DNA of 64,000 nucleotides from Aliishimia sp039978895 (GTDB lineage: Bacteria > Pseudomonadota > Alphaproteobacteria > Rhodobacterales > Rhodobacteraceae), in NCBI GenBank assembly GCA_039978895.1, contig JBDWAL010000033.1:1-64000 (forward strand). The letters are read 5' to 3'. Positions 8,836 through 17,753 of this stretch are shown here, one piece after another. The notes below the pieces were generated by a model. The model searched no databases. It saw only the letters and a program-made list of their open reading frames with translations, and was not told where the DNA came from. The translations under genes were made by a program, and so were the position numbers. The first letter of the stretch is position 1. Every line of letters begins with the position of its first letter.

Positions 8836-9998
8836 GTATCACCAGTTCTTAAAGGGTTTATCGAAACCGGTTGCCCGGAATCTGCGCTGTCCAAGATTGC
8901 GTGGCATGTAGCGAGGGCATCATGGCCCCATGTCCCCAATTGCACAGGCTTTGGACCGGCATGAAGGAGATCGACAATCGCCTGCGCGAAGTCCTTACGG
9001 GAATAGTCAAAAGGGCAATTGATGGTTTCGATTTTGTCGGGCCCATAGATTGAAACACGATCCATGCCGATATGAATATCGCCGCGCTCGCAAAACACGG
9101 TGACGGGCCCAAAGTGTTCGTGATGCGTGGGGTCGGGTAACCCGTCTATGCCTGTGAAAGCGCGGGTGCGTTTAAAAGTGACCTCATCGGGAACGTCTTT
9201 CAGCGCGCGGCGGGCTTTGCCATAGGCATTAGCGGGCTTTGCCACCCCAAGTTCCGAAACACCGTCCATCTCTATGTCGCTGTCATAGAACCCGTAACCG
9301 GAATAGGTCAGGCTGGCGCATGCGCCGTTTTCAAATGACACGATTGCCATGAAAGCCCCTTCGCTGGGGCGCTCAGGATCCCAATTTCCAGTCTTGGCAA
9401 AGACGGAAACGGGGCGTGACCCAATCAATCGCATAGCGACATCGACCTGATGCACGGCTTGCGAGAAGACCACGCCGCCCCCCGCACTGGTTTTCAATTC
9501 TTCAGGCCTGCGCGGGCGGTACATAAAGTCTGTGGCCGTCAGCATATGCAGCATCTTTGGCTGCCCCAGCGCGCCATTTTCGATTGTCGAAGCGGCTTGC
9601 GCAACCGGCGCGTCATAGCTGTGACTGGGGCCGACCAACAGATGCAGGCCTTTCTCGGCGGCCAATTGCGTGAGCGCGCGCGCCTCGCCTAGATCAATGG
9701 TGATAGGTTTTTCAACGACCACATGTTTGCCCGCATTCAAGCAATCGGTGACATGCGCGCTGTGCATTTGGTGCGGGGTTGCGACATAGACGATCTCGAT
9801 CTCAGGATCACGCAGCATGTCGATATAGTCAGGATATGTTTGTCCGCCAAAGGTTGCCTCAAAAGCTTTGCGCGAGGCTTCGGACGGGTTTGCACCTGCG
9901 ATCAGGTGAATGTCAGGATGTGCCTGCAATCCCCGCGCCGAAAGGGCAAAGCCGCGGCCCAACCCGATCACGCCCATCTTGATCGGGCTATAGGTCAA
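8832..9998 (-). CDS. Gfo/Idh/MocA oxidoreductase, dihydrodiol dehydrogenase-like
   Basis: An NAD(P)-binding Rossmann motif MGVIGLGRGFAL opens the domain, followed by YVATPHQMHS and VVVEKPITIDLGEA, which are hallmarks of the Gfo/Idh/MocA family (the EKP lysine is catalytic in relatives). In this context it resembles phthalate 4,5-cis-dihydrodiol dehydrogenase (Pht4), which re-aromatises the dioxygenase product using NAD+. The start is uncertain. A TTG at 9998 gives MTYSPIKMGVIG and has a GGCGAG upstream; it overlaps the reductase stop by 11 bases. The ATG at 9977 is an alternative but leaves almost nothing before the Rossmann strand. The product is about 388 residues. Confidence 0.82.
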   Translation of the reverse strand: MTYSPIKMGVIGLGRGFALSARGLQAHPDIHLIAGANPSEASRKAFEATFGGQTYPDYIDMLRDPEIEIVYVATPHQMHSAHVTDCLNAGKHVVVEKPITIDLGEARALTQLAAEKGLHLLVGPSHSYDAPVAQAASTIENGALGQPKMLHMLTATDFMYRPRRPEELKTSAGGGVVFSQAVHQVDVAMRLIGSRPVSVFAKTGNWDPERPSEGAFMAIVSFENGACASLTYSGYGFYDSDIEMDGVSELGVAKPANAYGKARRALKDVPDEVTFKRTRAFTGIDGLPDPTHHEHFGPVTVFCERGDIHIGMDRVSIYGPDKIETINCPFDYSRKDFAQAIVDLLHAGPKPVQLGTWGHDALATCHAILDSADSGQPVSINPLRTGDT

Positions 9999-10926
9999 GA
10001 ACCAACTCGCCTGTGCGCGCGCGCGATACACAAATCATAATCTGGTCTGTTTTTTCCTCATCCATCAGCACCATATCACGGTGGTCTACGTCGCCTTCGA
10101 TCAGGCCACACTTACAGGTGCCACAGGTGCCGCTTTCGCAGGAGCTGACAGTTGCGATCCCCGCGTCGCGCAGCGCCTCAAGAATAGATTTATCGCTTGG
10201 CACGGTGACCGTTTGGCCGGTTTTTTGCAGGCTCACGTCAAAGGGTTTGTCATCTTCGCGCACGGCGGCGACGCCGGCGAAGTCCTCAAAATGGATTGAG
10301 CCATCAGGCCAGTGGCCAGAGATGCCTTTAATCTCTTCCATCAATGGGCCGGGACCGCAGCAATAGACATGCGCCTTGCTGGGTTCTGCGAAATCATCCC
10401 AAAAATCGTACAGATTTGCCAAGTCGCCAGTGTCATAATGCACGGTCAACCGATCCCCGAGCAGGGCTTGCAGTTCGGGCACATAAGCGGCGTCTTGCGC
10501 GCTGCGGGCGCAATAGATCATCCGCAGTTTTACCTCTGCCGCCATCAGGTGCTGGGCCATCGCATAAATCGGTGTGACGCCAATGCCGCCTGCAACCAAA
10601 AGGTATTCGGGGGCTGTGCCAAGCGTGAAATTATTTGCCGGGGCCTGAGCCGATACACTGTCACCAACGGCAAGTGTATGCATGGCCAGCGACCCGCCGC
10701 GTCCGCTTTCCTCGCGTTTAACAGCAACTGTATAGTTGGTGGGGCTTTGATCAGGATGCACTAAGGAATACTGACGCACAGCACCACCGGGCGTTTCAAT
10801 GGCGATGTGGCCCCCCGCATCCGCCGCAGGTAGAACGCTTCCGCCCGATGCTTCAAACGTGAACTCTGTGATTTCCTGCGCAATGTCACGGCGCGACATC
10901 AAGGTAAGCATCATGTCTTGGGGCAA
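9988..10926 (-). CDS. Phthalate dioxygenase-type reductase (FMN, 2Fe-2S)
   Basis: This is a class IA-type oxygenase reductase of about 312 residues. It has an N-terminal flavin-binding barrel (AVRQYSLVHPDQ, where the RxYS motif contacts FMN), then an NAD(H)-binding domain starting LLVAGGIGVTPIYAMAQHL with YCCGPGPLMEEI. A C-terminal plant-type ferredoxin domain carries the cluster cysteines CESGTCGTCKC and a final Cys in MICVSRA. It passes electrons from NADH to a Rieske oxygenase, clearly the divergently encoded one. The start is TTG: the codon at 10926 has AAGGAG seven bases upstream, whereas the TTG at 10932 would have only one base of spacing. It is the first gene of the minus-strand operon and lies next to the palindromic operator. 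Confidence 0.88.
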   Translation of the reverse strand: MPQDMMLTLMSRRDIAQEITEFTFEASGGSVLPAADAGGHIAIETPGGAVRQYSLVHPDQSPTNYTVAVKREESGRGGSLAMHTLAVGDSVSAQAPANNFTLGTAPEYLLVAGGIGVTPIYAMAQHLMAAEVKLRMIYCARSAQDAAYVPELQALLGDRLTVHYDTGDLANLYDFWDDFAEPSKAHVYCCGPGPLMEEIKGISGHWPDGSIHFEDFAGVAAVREDDKPFDVSLQKTGQTVTVPSDKSILEALRDAGIATVSSCESGTCGTCKCGLIEGDVDHRDMVLMDEEKTDQIMICVSRARTGELVLDL

Positions 10927-10950
10927 AATCAAACTCCTTAGATGAATAAT

Positions 10951-10966
10951 AATTAGATATCTAATT
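10951..10966. promoter_or_regulatory. Palindromic operator between divergent aromatic operons
   Basis: AATTAGATATCTAATT is a perfect 16-bp palindrome in the 106-bp divergent promoter region. The same core appears twice before yceI (17711-17728 and 17754-17773), next to a MarR gene. MarR proteins bind palindromes of this size, so this is probably the binding site of the 17784-18245 product, controlling both operons. The link is inferred from shared sequence and context. Confidence 0.75.
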
Positions 10967-11032
10967 TTTTATTGTCAATCGAGAAGATGGTGATAAGGTT
11001 GGGCTTGAATGTAGTTTATCTGGACGATTGCT

Positions 11033-12316
11033 TTGCTCACGACAGAAGAAAACAAAACGCTTGTAGAGGCCGGATCGGGCACCCCAATGGGCACCTTGAT
11101 GCGCAGCCATTGGACGCCTGTTTGCTTGATCGAAGAAGTTGCCGAGCCCGATTGCAAGCCGCTGTTGGTTGAAGCCCTTGGCGAACGCTATGTGGCGTTT
11201 CGCGACTCCGAAGGCCGCTTGGGTTTGCTTGATGAACTTTGCCCGCATCGCAAAGCCTCGCTTGTTCTTGGGCGCAATGAGGATTGCGGATTGCGATGCC
11301 TTTATCACGGATGGAAGTTCGACGTGACCGGCAAGACGGTTGCAATGGCGTCCGAACCCGAAGGCAGCCCGCTGGCCGAGAAGGTTGCCGCGCGGTCATA
11401 TCCGGTACGTGAATGCGGTGGGTTTGTCTGGGCTTGGCTGGGCGCAAAGGAAGACACACCAGCGTTCCGCCGCCCGCCTTTCGCGCCTAATGACGACGTG
11501 CGCGTGTCCATACTTAAGATACGCATTCCCGCCAACTGGGCGCAGATCACCGAGGGCCAGATCGACAGTGCACATTCGTCGTCGCTGCATTCGTCAGATA
11601 TGGTGCCCGCCCGGGTCGAAGGGGCCGCAGCCGATGGCAAAAGTTGGTACCGTCCATCGACAGATAAGTCGCCGCGCATGCAAACCCAGACCACGGAATA
11701 TGGCTTTCACTACGCCGCCATTCGCCGCCCAATCAAAGGGGCCGCGACGCATAACTACATCCGCGTGACCGAATATGTAGCACCATATTTCTCCCTGATC
11801 CCGCCCAACAGTTCGTACCAAGTCGCAACTGTTGTTGTCCCCATTGACGATGAAACCAGCGCGTTTCACTTCATCGCTTGGGGCGACGCTGAAACGACCC
11901 CCGACACCGACAGCTGGCGGGCCTTTAACCATGTTGTGCCAGGCGTCGATCTTGACGAAGGCACATGGGCTACAAGGCGTACCAAGGAAAACTGGTTTGG
12001 TCAGGACCGCGAGAGGATGAAAGAAGGAAACTTCACCGGTATCGCGGGTATCCCGAACCAAGATATCGCCATGTGGGTTTCGATGGGTGCCAAAGTTGAT
12101 CGCAGCAAAGATATCTTGGGGGCGTCCGACTTGGCCATTGTCGAATTCCGCCGCCTGATGGTTGATGCCGCACAACTGGTCGCGGAAGGCGGGCCTGCTA
12201 TCGGGGCTAACCCTGACATCGTGCAGACGAACATCGCGTCTTATGAAGGCGTCGTGTCCAAAGACGTGGATTGGCGTGATCTTGTCGGCGCCAACACGCA
12301 AAACGCAGCGGAGTAG
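11033..12316 (+). CDS. Rieske non-heme iron oxygenase, phthalate-dioxygenase type
   Basis: The 427-residue alpha-type oxygenase subunit has a Rieske 2Fe-2S centre at Cys70-x-His72 (CPHR) and Cys89-x2-His92 (CLYHGW). The mononuclear iron site is in EGQIDSAHSSSLH (Asp178, His181, His186). These features match the phthalate 4,5-dioxygenase / Pht3 branch, whose members act on aromatic acids with a two-component IA reductase as found on the opposite strand. It would hydroxylate an aromatic acid taken up by the TRAP transporter encoded downstream. The only usable start is TTG at 11033; an in-frame ATG at 11009 is followed by a stop. The ribosome-binding site is weak. Exact substrate is not determined: phthalate is possible, but the gentisate-type enzyme behind it argues for checking other acids. 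Confidence 0.85.
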   Translation: MLTTEENKTLVEAGSGTPMGTLMRSHWTPVCLIEEVAEPDCKPLLVEALGERYVAFRDSEGRLGLLDELCPHRKASLVLGRNEDCGLRCLYHGWKFDVTGKTVAMASEPEGSPLAEKVAARSYPVRECGGFVWAWLGAKEDTPAFRRPPFAPNDDVRVSILKIRIPANWAQITEGQIDSAHSSSLHSSDMVPARVEGAAADGKSWYRPSTDKSPRMQTQTTEYGFHYAAIRRPIKGAATHNYIRVTEYVAPYFSLIPPNSSYQVATVVVPIDDETSAFHFIAWGDAETTPDTDSWRAFNHVVPGVDLDEGTWATRRTKENWFGQDRERMKEGNFTGIAGIPNQDIAMWVSMGAKVDRSKDILGASDLAIVEFRRLMVDAAQLVAEGGPAIGANPDIVQTNIASYEGVVSKDVDWRDLVGANTQNAAE

Positions 12317-12319
12317 ATC

Positions 12320-13354
12320 ATGATCAAGAACCCAATCCACCCGCACTTGGCCGACGCCTACAAAGAAATGGGCAAGCATTCCACGATCCCCTTGTGGGAG
12401 ATCTATCACCTGCTGGTATCGGACGAACCAAAGCCGATGGGTGATCCGCATCTGTGGCGTTACAGTGATTTGCGTCCGCTCTTGCTGGACGCTGGCAACA
12501 AAATCTCTGCTGAAGAGGCGGAGCGCCGCGTTCTTGCCCTCAAGAACCCTGGCCTTGAACGTCCTGGCATTGCGCAGACATTGTTTGCGGGTTTGCAACT
12601 TGTCATGCCGGGCGAAATCGCACCCGCACACCGCCACACGCAAGGGGCCATTCGGTTCGTATTGGAAAGCACAGGCGGCTATACGGCGGTTGAAGGTGAG
12701 CGGTGCACGATGCAGCGCGGGGACTTTATCACGACACCAAGCTGGTGCTGGCACGATCACGAGAACACGGGCGACGGCCCGATGATTTGGCTGGATGGGT
12801 TGGATGTTCCGCTTGTGAATTTTCTGGGCGGAAAATTTGCCGAAGAAAATGAAACGGATCAACAACCGATCTTTCGCAGCGATAATGCGTCTGTTGCAGG
12901 GTACGGCACTGGCTTGCGCCCGTTCAGCGGGGCCGAACAGAAACCCTATTCTCCGATTTTCCGCTATCCATACGACCGCTGCCGCGCGGCTTTGATGGAT
13001 ATGACACAAGGCGCCATCGATCCCTATCTGGGCCACAAAATGATCTACGCAAACCCCAATGACGGGGGCCATGTCCTGCCAACGATTTCGGCGTTTTTGC
13101 AGTATCTACCAAAAGGGTTTGAGACGGCCGCATGGCGCTCAACGGAATCAACTGTGTTCAGTGTGGTCGAAGGATCAGGCGTTGTGCGCGTCGGCGACAC
13201 AGAGATGCGCTTTGAAGAAAGCGATACCTTCGTTGTCCCCAATTGGACGGCCTACCAAATCGCGGCCAACACGGACGCGGTGCTGTTCAGTTTCTCAGAT
13301 CGGGCCGCGCAAGAAAAGCTTGGGATTTTTCGCGAAGAGAAGCCTGCTGCCTAA
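12320..13354 (+). CDS. Gentisate 1,2-dioxygenase-like bicupin
   Basis: The 344-residue protein is a two-cupin ring-cleavage dioxygenase. The first cupin has the iron-binding APAHRHTQGAIRFVLE and a later WCWHDHENTG; the second (YLPKGFETAAWRSTESTVFS) lacks the metal histidines, as in family members. The family opens gentisate between C1 and C2 to maleylpyruvate, but also contains 1-hydroxy-2-naphthoate and salicylate 1,2-dioxygenases. It starts three bases after the Rieske oxygenase stop and precedes TRAP genes. A FAH-family hydrolase for the ring-fission product is encoded nearby at 16175-17026. No maleylpyruvate isomerase is present in the window. Gentisate is the most likely substrate on present evidence. 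Confidence 0.85.
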   Translation: MIKNPIHPHLADAYKEMGKHSTIPLWEIYHLLVSDEPKPMGDPHLWRYSDLRPLLLDAGNKISAEEAERRVLALKNPGLERPGIAQTLFAGLQLVMPGEIAPAHRHTQGAIRFVLESTGGYTAVEGERCTMQRGDFITTPSWCWHDHENTGDGPMIWLDGLDVPLVNFLGGKFAEENETDQQPIFRSDNASVAGYGTGLRPFSGAEQKPYSPIFRYPYDRCRAALMDMTQGAIDPYLGHKMIYANPNDGGHVLPTISAFLQYLPKGFETAAWRSTESTVFSVVEGSGVVRVGDTEMRFEESDTFVVPNWTAYQIAANTDAVLFSFSDRAAQEKLGIFREEKPAA

Positions 13355-13378
13355 CGTAAATTGTCTTGGGAGGGACAG

Positions 13379-14407
13379 ATGAAATTGAAATCAATCATCG
13401 CAGCCGCTGTGCTGTCTGCTGTGGGTACTTTTGCCTCGGCGCAGACATATGATCTGAAAATTGCGAGCTTTGTGACGCCGAAACATGGGATGTCCAAATG
13501 GATCGACGGTTGGGCCGCGTCGCTTGAAGAAAAGTCCGAAGGCCGCCTGAAGTTTGAGATTTTGCATGGTGCGCAGATGGGCCCACCGCCGGCCTATTAC
13601 GACCTTGCGTCAAATGGCCAAGCGGACATTACATGGGTTTTGCACGGCGCGACGCCGGGGCGTTTCAAGCTGACTGAGATTTCGAACATGCCGTATCTGT
13701 TCTGCTCGGCAGAACAGGCGACGCGGGTCTTGAACGACCCATCTGTGCGGGCACTCACCGATCCTGAACATCGCGGTGTCAAAGTTCTGACAACGTTTAT
13801 GCACCCTCCGGGGCAAATCAACATGAAGGGCGGTCCTGTTCTGGCGCTGTCTGATCTTGAGGGCAAAGCCATGCGACCGCCGTCGAAAACGGTCGGGCAA
13901 TTGATTGCGATGCTGGGCGGAAAACCTGTTGGATTGCCGCCAACCGCGATGGCTGAAGCGCTGCAAAAAGGCACAATTGACGGAACTATGATCGATTATG
14001 GTGGGGCTGGTCTTGCCTTCCAGTTGGGCCCATTCTTGACGGATATTACCGAAGTCTACGCCTACACCTCGTCGTTCGCGTTGGTGATGAACCCGGACAG
14101 TTTTGGCGATTTGCCCGATGACCTGCAAGCGATGGTCGATGAAAGCCTTGTTGGTATCTCGCCTCAAATCGGCCAGATATGGGACAAGCTAGATGCAATT
14201 GGGAAAGATGTGCTGACCAAAGCGGGTGTAAACATTCACACATTGTCTGATGAGGAAACTGCCAAGTTCCAAGCCGTTGGCGCAGCGCAAACCGCAGGAT
14301 ATCTTGCTTCTCTCAATGACGCAGGGCTGCCTGCTGATGATGTCATGGCGGCGATCAAAGCAGCGATTGAGGCCGTCGGACCCGTGGGCCCTGGATGTCA
14401 GTCTTAA
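13379..14407 (+). CDS. TRAP transporter solute-binding protein (DctP type)
   Basis: The 342-residue protein has a clear signal peptide (MKLKSIIAAAVLSAVGTFAS, cut after AQ) and the DctP fold (YDLKIASFVTPKHGMSKW, LEEKSEGRLKFEI, TTFMHPPGQINMKGG, LPPTAMAEALQKGTIDG). It binds an organic anion in the periplasm and hands it to the DctQM membrane pair. GGGAGGG sits just before the ATG at 13379, which is preferred over the upstream TTG. Its 3' end overlaps dctQ by 13 bases. Position behind the oxygenase and cupin genes suggests that the ligand is the aromatic acid degraded by this island. A conserved Arg contacting the carboxylate is expected in the family near MRPPSKT. Confidence 0.88.
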   Translation: MKLKSIIAAAVLSAVGTFASAQTYDLKIASFVTPKHGMSKWIDGWAASLEEKSEGRLKFEILHGAQMGPPPAYYDLASNGQADITWVLHGATPGRFKLTEISNMPYLFCSAEQATRVLNDPSVRALTDPEHRGVKVLTTFMHPPGQINMKGGPVLALSDLEGKAMRPPSKTVGQLIAMLGGKPVGLPPTAMAEALQKGTIDGTMIDYGGAGLAFQLGPFLTDITEVYAYTSSFALVMNPDSFGDLPDDLQAMVDESLVGISPQIGQIWDKLDAIGKDVLTKAGVNIHTLSDEETAKFQAVGAAQTAGYLASLNDAGLPADDVMAAIKAAIEAVGPVGPGCQS

Positions 14408-14880
14408 CGACCCTGAACACGATACGAAATGGGGCCGCAGCGGTAATGACTGCTGCGGCTTCTGTTTGTTTGGCATTCCTGATGCTGATCGTCACCGCCG
14501 ACGTTGCCATGCGCGCAATTGATCCAAAGTGGCGGATATCAGGGACGCTGGACTATGTTGAGTTTTCCCTCAATTGGATGATCTATCTGTCGATTGCTGC
14601 CGCCTTCTTCGCAGGACAGGTGATTGCAGTGGATATCATCGATAAATGGGACACCAGACACCGCTTTCAAAAGATCGGCCAACTGCTGACTTTGATCGCG
14701 TTGATCGCTGTTGGCTCACAGATCATCCGCCCGGCACTTGCTGTGCTTGAATGGGGCGAAGTGACGTTCGACTTGGGAATTTTGAAGTTTTATTACTGGA
14801 TCGCGATTTGGGTCGGCATTGGATTTTCCATCCTTGCCGTTCTGCTTGAAATCGTAGCCAAGAAGGGTCCAAAGACGTGA
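14395..14880 (+). CDS. TRAP transporter small membrane subunit (DctQ type)
   Basis: The 161-residue protein has four hydrophobic helices. Family landmarks include LMLIVTADVAMRAIDPKW after the first helix and LDYVEFSLNWMIYLSIAAAF, typical of DctQ. It forms the membrane complex with DctM and receives substrate from DctP. The ATG at 14395 overlaps the dctP end, and the gene overlaps dctM in a GTGA, so all three are translated as a unit. Confidence 0.87.
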   Translation: MSVLTTLNTIRNGAAAVMTAAASVCLAFLMLIVTADVAMRAIDPKWRISGTLDYVEFSLNWMIYLSIAAAFFAGQVIAVDIIDKWDTRHRFQKIGQLLTLIALIAVGSQIIRPALAVLEWGEVTFDLGILKFYYWIAIWVGIGFSILAVLLEIVAKKGPKT

Positions 14881-16178
14881 CGCCTCAGATTATCGGCCTG
14901 CTGGCCATAGCGATCCTTGTTGGTATGATTTTCCTACGCGTGCCTGTCGGAACTGCTTTGCTGCTGGTTGGCCTTGGCGGATATTGGGCGATTGATGGCT
15001 CGAAAACTGCGCTGTACACACTTGGCGACAAGCCGTTTTTGCTCGCACAGGCCTATTCGCTTTCGGTCGTGCCGCTGTTCCTTTTGATGGGCGTGGTCGC
15101 TAGTCGCACCAAGATGGCGACAGAGCTATTTACGGCGGCAAATGCGCTGTTTTCAAACTTTCGCGGCGGGCTTGCGATGGGCACCGTCGGGGCCTGTGCG
15201 GGGTTCGGGGCGATCTGCGGGTCATCACTGGCCACGGCATCCACCATGACGCGGGTGTCGATCCCCGAGATGCGCAAACATGGGTATTCAGACGCAATCG
15301 CCGCGGGTGTTGTGGCATCGGGTGGCACTTTGGGCATTCTGATCCCACCATCGATCATCTTAATCATCTACTCGATCATCGCGCAGCAAAGCGTCCCTGC
15401 GTTGTTCGCTGCGGCTTTGATCCCGGGGCTGCTGCTGGCGGCCTTGCACCTTGTGACCTTGAGTGTGCTGTCACGACTGCGTCCCGACGACATGCCGCCG
15501 GTTCCGTCCATGTCGTGGTCTGAACGCTTTGCCGCCATAGGCGGTTTTTGGAAAATGGCCGTGATCTTTTCGTTGGTTGTTGGCGGGATTTTCCTAGGGT
15601 GGTTTTCCCCGACCGAAGCCGCGGCCATCGGCGCGCTTTTGACCATTCTGATGGGATTTGTGACCCGTCAATTGAACATTCCAACGTTGATCAGCGCGTT
15701 CAAAGAAACGGTCACGACCACAGGAACGTTGTTTTTCATCATCCTCGGTGCGTTCATGTTCGCCGCCTTCATGGTGCAAACCCGTATACCCGCAACGTTG
15801 GGCGATTGGGTCACATCGCAAGGGATGGCCCCGCTTGCGGTGATCCTATTCCTTGTCGTGATGTATGTGATCTTGGGGTGTTTTCTGGACTCGATCTCAA
15901 TGATCCTGATCACTGTACCAGTCTTTCTTCCCATCGTTGAGACACTTGGGTATTCGCCGATCTGGTTCGGTGTCTTTCTGGTCATCGTGGCAGAAATTGG
16001 GTTGATCACGCCGCCAGTCGGCCTGAATATATTCGTCATCCGGACCCAAGCGCCAGATATCCCGCTGATGACAATCTATCGTGGGATCATGCCATTTCTG
16101 GTGACACATATCGTTGGGATCGCATTGTTGATCGCGATCCCAAGTCTTGCGATCTGGCTGCCAAGCTTGCTGTATTAG
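14877..16178 (+). CDS. TRAP transporter large membrane subunit (DctM type)
   Basis: The 433-residue protein, with a GTG start inside the dctQ stop, has about 12 hydrophobic segments. It carries the DctM signature regions GACAGFGAICGSSLATASTM, SGGTLGILIPPSIILIIYSI and CFLDSISMILITVPVFLPI. It is the sodium-coupled translocating subunit of a tripartite ATP-independent periplasmic transporter. The end overlaps the convergent FAH-family gene by four bases (16175-16178), leaving no room for a terminator between them. Confidence 0.88.
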   Translation: MTPQIIGLLAIAILVGMIFLRVPVGTALLLVGLGGYWAIDGSKTALYTLGDKPFLLAQAYSLSVVPLFLLMGVVASRTKMATELFTAANALFSNFRGGLAMGTVGACAGFGAICGSSLATASTMTRVSIPEMRKHGYSDAIAAGVVASGGTLGILIPPSIILIIYSIIAQQSVPALFAAALIPGLLLAALHLVTLSVLSRLRPDDMPPVPSMSWSERFAAIGGFWKMAVIFSLVVGGIFLGWFSPTEAAAIGALLTILMGFVTRQLNIPTLISAFKETVTTTGTLFFIILGAFMFAAFMVQTRIPATLGDWVTSQGMAPLAVILFLVVMYVILGCFLDSISMILITVPVFLPIVETLGYSPIWFGVFLVIVAEIGLITPPVGLNIFVIRTQAPDIPLMTIYRGIMPFLVTHIVGIALLIAIPSLAIWLPSLLY

Positions 16179-17026
16179 GCGACGTTGACAGACAGCACGC
16201 CAAGCTCTGGTGAGGTTACAACAATAGTATCCCCCGCAGCGACAGGGCCGACGCCGGCAGGCGTGCCCGTCATGATCACGTCACCCGGCAAAAGGCTGTA
16301 AAAGGCGGAACACATCTCGATCAATTCCGGAATGGAACGGATCAACAGGCTGGTGTCAGAGGCCTGACGGACCTCGCCGTTGACGCTCAGTGAAAAGGCG
16401 ATGCGGGCAGGGTTGGCAACTTCATCGGGCGTGGCCAGTGTCGGTCCCAAGACAGCAAAGCCATCGCAGGATTTGCGCATAGAGCGATCCTGTTTGCCGC
16501 GCACGGTCATATCTAGCGCAAGGCTGTAGCCCGCGACATAAGCCATGGCCTCGTCGACTGCGATATTGCGCCCGGCTTTGCCGATGATCACGGCAACCTC
16601 GGCCTCGTGATCCACACGTGCGGCGTCTTTTGGCAAGGTGATCGTCGCCCCATCGCCAACAAGGGCAGATCCGGCTTTCAAAAAGCACCCGATTTCATCA
16701 ATCGGATGAACCTTCGCACCTTGATGCAAGCCATGATCGTCTTGGGCTTCGTCAAGATGGGCATGATAATTTACAGGCGCGCCGATGATTTTAGAGGGCA
16801 AGGCAACAGGGGCCTCAAGTGTGACATCCCCGCGCCTAAGACGGGGAGCTGACGCCAATAATTTCTGTGCCTTCGCAGAAATCTGATCAAGCGCCGCCAC
16901 AAACGGATCGTGCAAGCTGCGGACCCATTTCACCTCAGGCAAAGCGTCTAGCGCTTCTGTCACATCAAGGATCTCGTCATCCTGAACGACACCCAGACGG
17001 TCGACATTATACCGGCAAAATTGCAT
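16175..17026 (-). CDS. FAH-family hydrolase, probable fumarylpyruvate hydrolase
   Basis: The 283-residue protein has the C-terminal fumarylacetoacetase domain: GAPVNYHAHLDEA, DHEAEVAVIIGKAGRNI (metal-binding Glu residues), GYSLALDMTVRGKQDRSMRK and GDVIMTGTPAGVGPV. In gentisate pathways such enzymes cleave fumarylpyruvate (or maleylpyruvate directly) to pyruvate and fumarate (or malate). The nearby gentisate-dioxygenase-like cupin makes that role likely. The 5-oxopent-3-ene-1,2,5-tricarboxylate type and acylpyruvases belong to the same family and cannot be excluded. It is transcribed convergently with the TRAP genes, with GAGAG before the ATG. Confidence 0.8.
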   Translation of the reverse strand: MQFCRYNVDRLGVVQDDEILDVTEALDALPEVKWVRSLHDPFVAALDQISAKAQKLLASAPRLRRGDVTLEAPVALPSKIIGAPVNYHAHLDEAQDDHGLHQGAKVHPIDEIGCFLKAGSALVGDGATITLPKDAARVDHEAEVAVIIGKAGRNIAVDEAMAYVAGYSLALDMTVRGKQDRSMRKSCDGFAVLGPTLATPDEVANPARIAFSLSVNGEVRQASDTSLLIRSIPELIEMCSAFYSLLPGDVIMTGTPAGVGPVAAGDTIVVTSPELGVLSVNVA

Positions 17027-17113
17027 CTTATCTCTCTTTGATCAAAACGACCGTTGGCGGGGTCGATGTGGTTTACATCGCCCCGTCCAAACATGTCTTA
17101 TCGTAGCTATCGC

Positions 17114-17698
17114 TTACTCGGCCTTAACGGCTTCAAGCTCAATCTGAATTGCGATCTCATCGCCAAGGGGACCAACAAAAGCCGTCACACCCCAATCAGA
17201 GCGCATGATGCTGGTCGTCGCACTCACACCGATGGTTTCTTTTTTGGACAAAGGGTTGGGACCAGAACCGTTAAACACAGCGTCCAAGACGACTGGCTTG
17301 CTCACACCATTCATGGTCAGGTCGCCCATGATCTTGCCTGTGGTCTCGGACATAACTTCTATCCCAGTGGATGCAAAAGTAATCGCTGGGTTCGCAGCCA
17401 CGTTCAAAGCTTTGTCTGATTTGATCCAGCCATCGCGCTCTGGGTGGTTCGTATTCACAGAAGATACGGCCATGGTGACCGACACGGCGCTTTTGGCGAT
17501 ATCATCTGCGTCATAAGAAATCGTGCCTGATACATCGCCCATCCAGCCGATGCTCTTTGAGAACCCAAGGTGGTTCAGCTCAAATGCGACCAATGTGTGG
17601 GCGCTGTCGATTACATAGTCATCAGCGGCGAATGCAGGTGTCGCAAGCAATCCAACTGCCATCACTGACCCGATGAGTTTTCCTAACAATGGCTTCAT
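17114..17698 (-). CDS. YceI-family periplasmic lipid-binding-type protein
   Basis: The 194-residue protein has a signal peptide (MKPLLGKLIGSVMAVGLLAT, cut after AFA) and the YceI lipocalin-like barrel (YVIDSAHTLVAFELNHLGFS, WMGDVSGTISYD, GDLTMNGVSKPVVLDAVF, GVSATTSIMRSDWGV). YceI proteins bind isoprenoid or other lipophilic molecules in the periplasm; the ligand here is unknown. Directly upstream lie two palindromes shared with the aromatic operons, and the MarR gene is just beyond on the same strand. That suggests induction by the same aromatic effector, perhaps as a stress or membrane-protection response. Confidence 0.85.
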   Translation of the reverse strand: MKPLLGKLIGSVMAVGLLATPAFAADDYVIDSAHTLVAFELNHLGFSKSIGWMGDVSGTISYDADDIAKSAVSVTMAVSSVNTNHPERDGWIKSDKALNVAANPAITFASTGIEVMSETTGKIMGDLTMNGVSKPVVLDAVFNGSGPNPLSKKETIGVSATTSIMRSDWGVTAFVGPLGDEIAIQIELEAVKAE

Positions 17699-17710
17699 GT
17701 TTCTCTCCCT

Positions 17711-17728
17711 AAATTAGATATCTAATTT
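17711..17728. promoter_or_regulatory. Palindromic operator proximal to yceI
   Basis: AAATTAGATATCTAATTT is a perfect 18-bp palindrome ending 13 bases before the yceI start codon. It is the longest of three copies and gives the best consensus. Location over the promoter or leader suits repression. Confidence 0.78.
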
Positions 17729-17753
17729 TAGGAGGTTCGCGCAAACATGCAAG

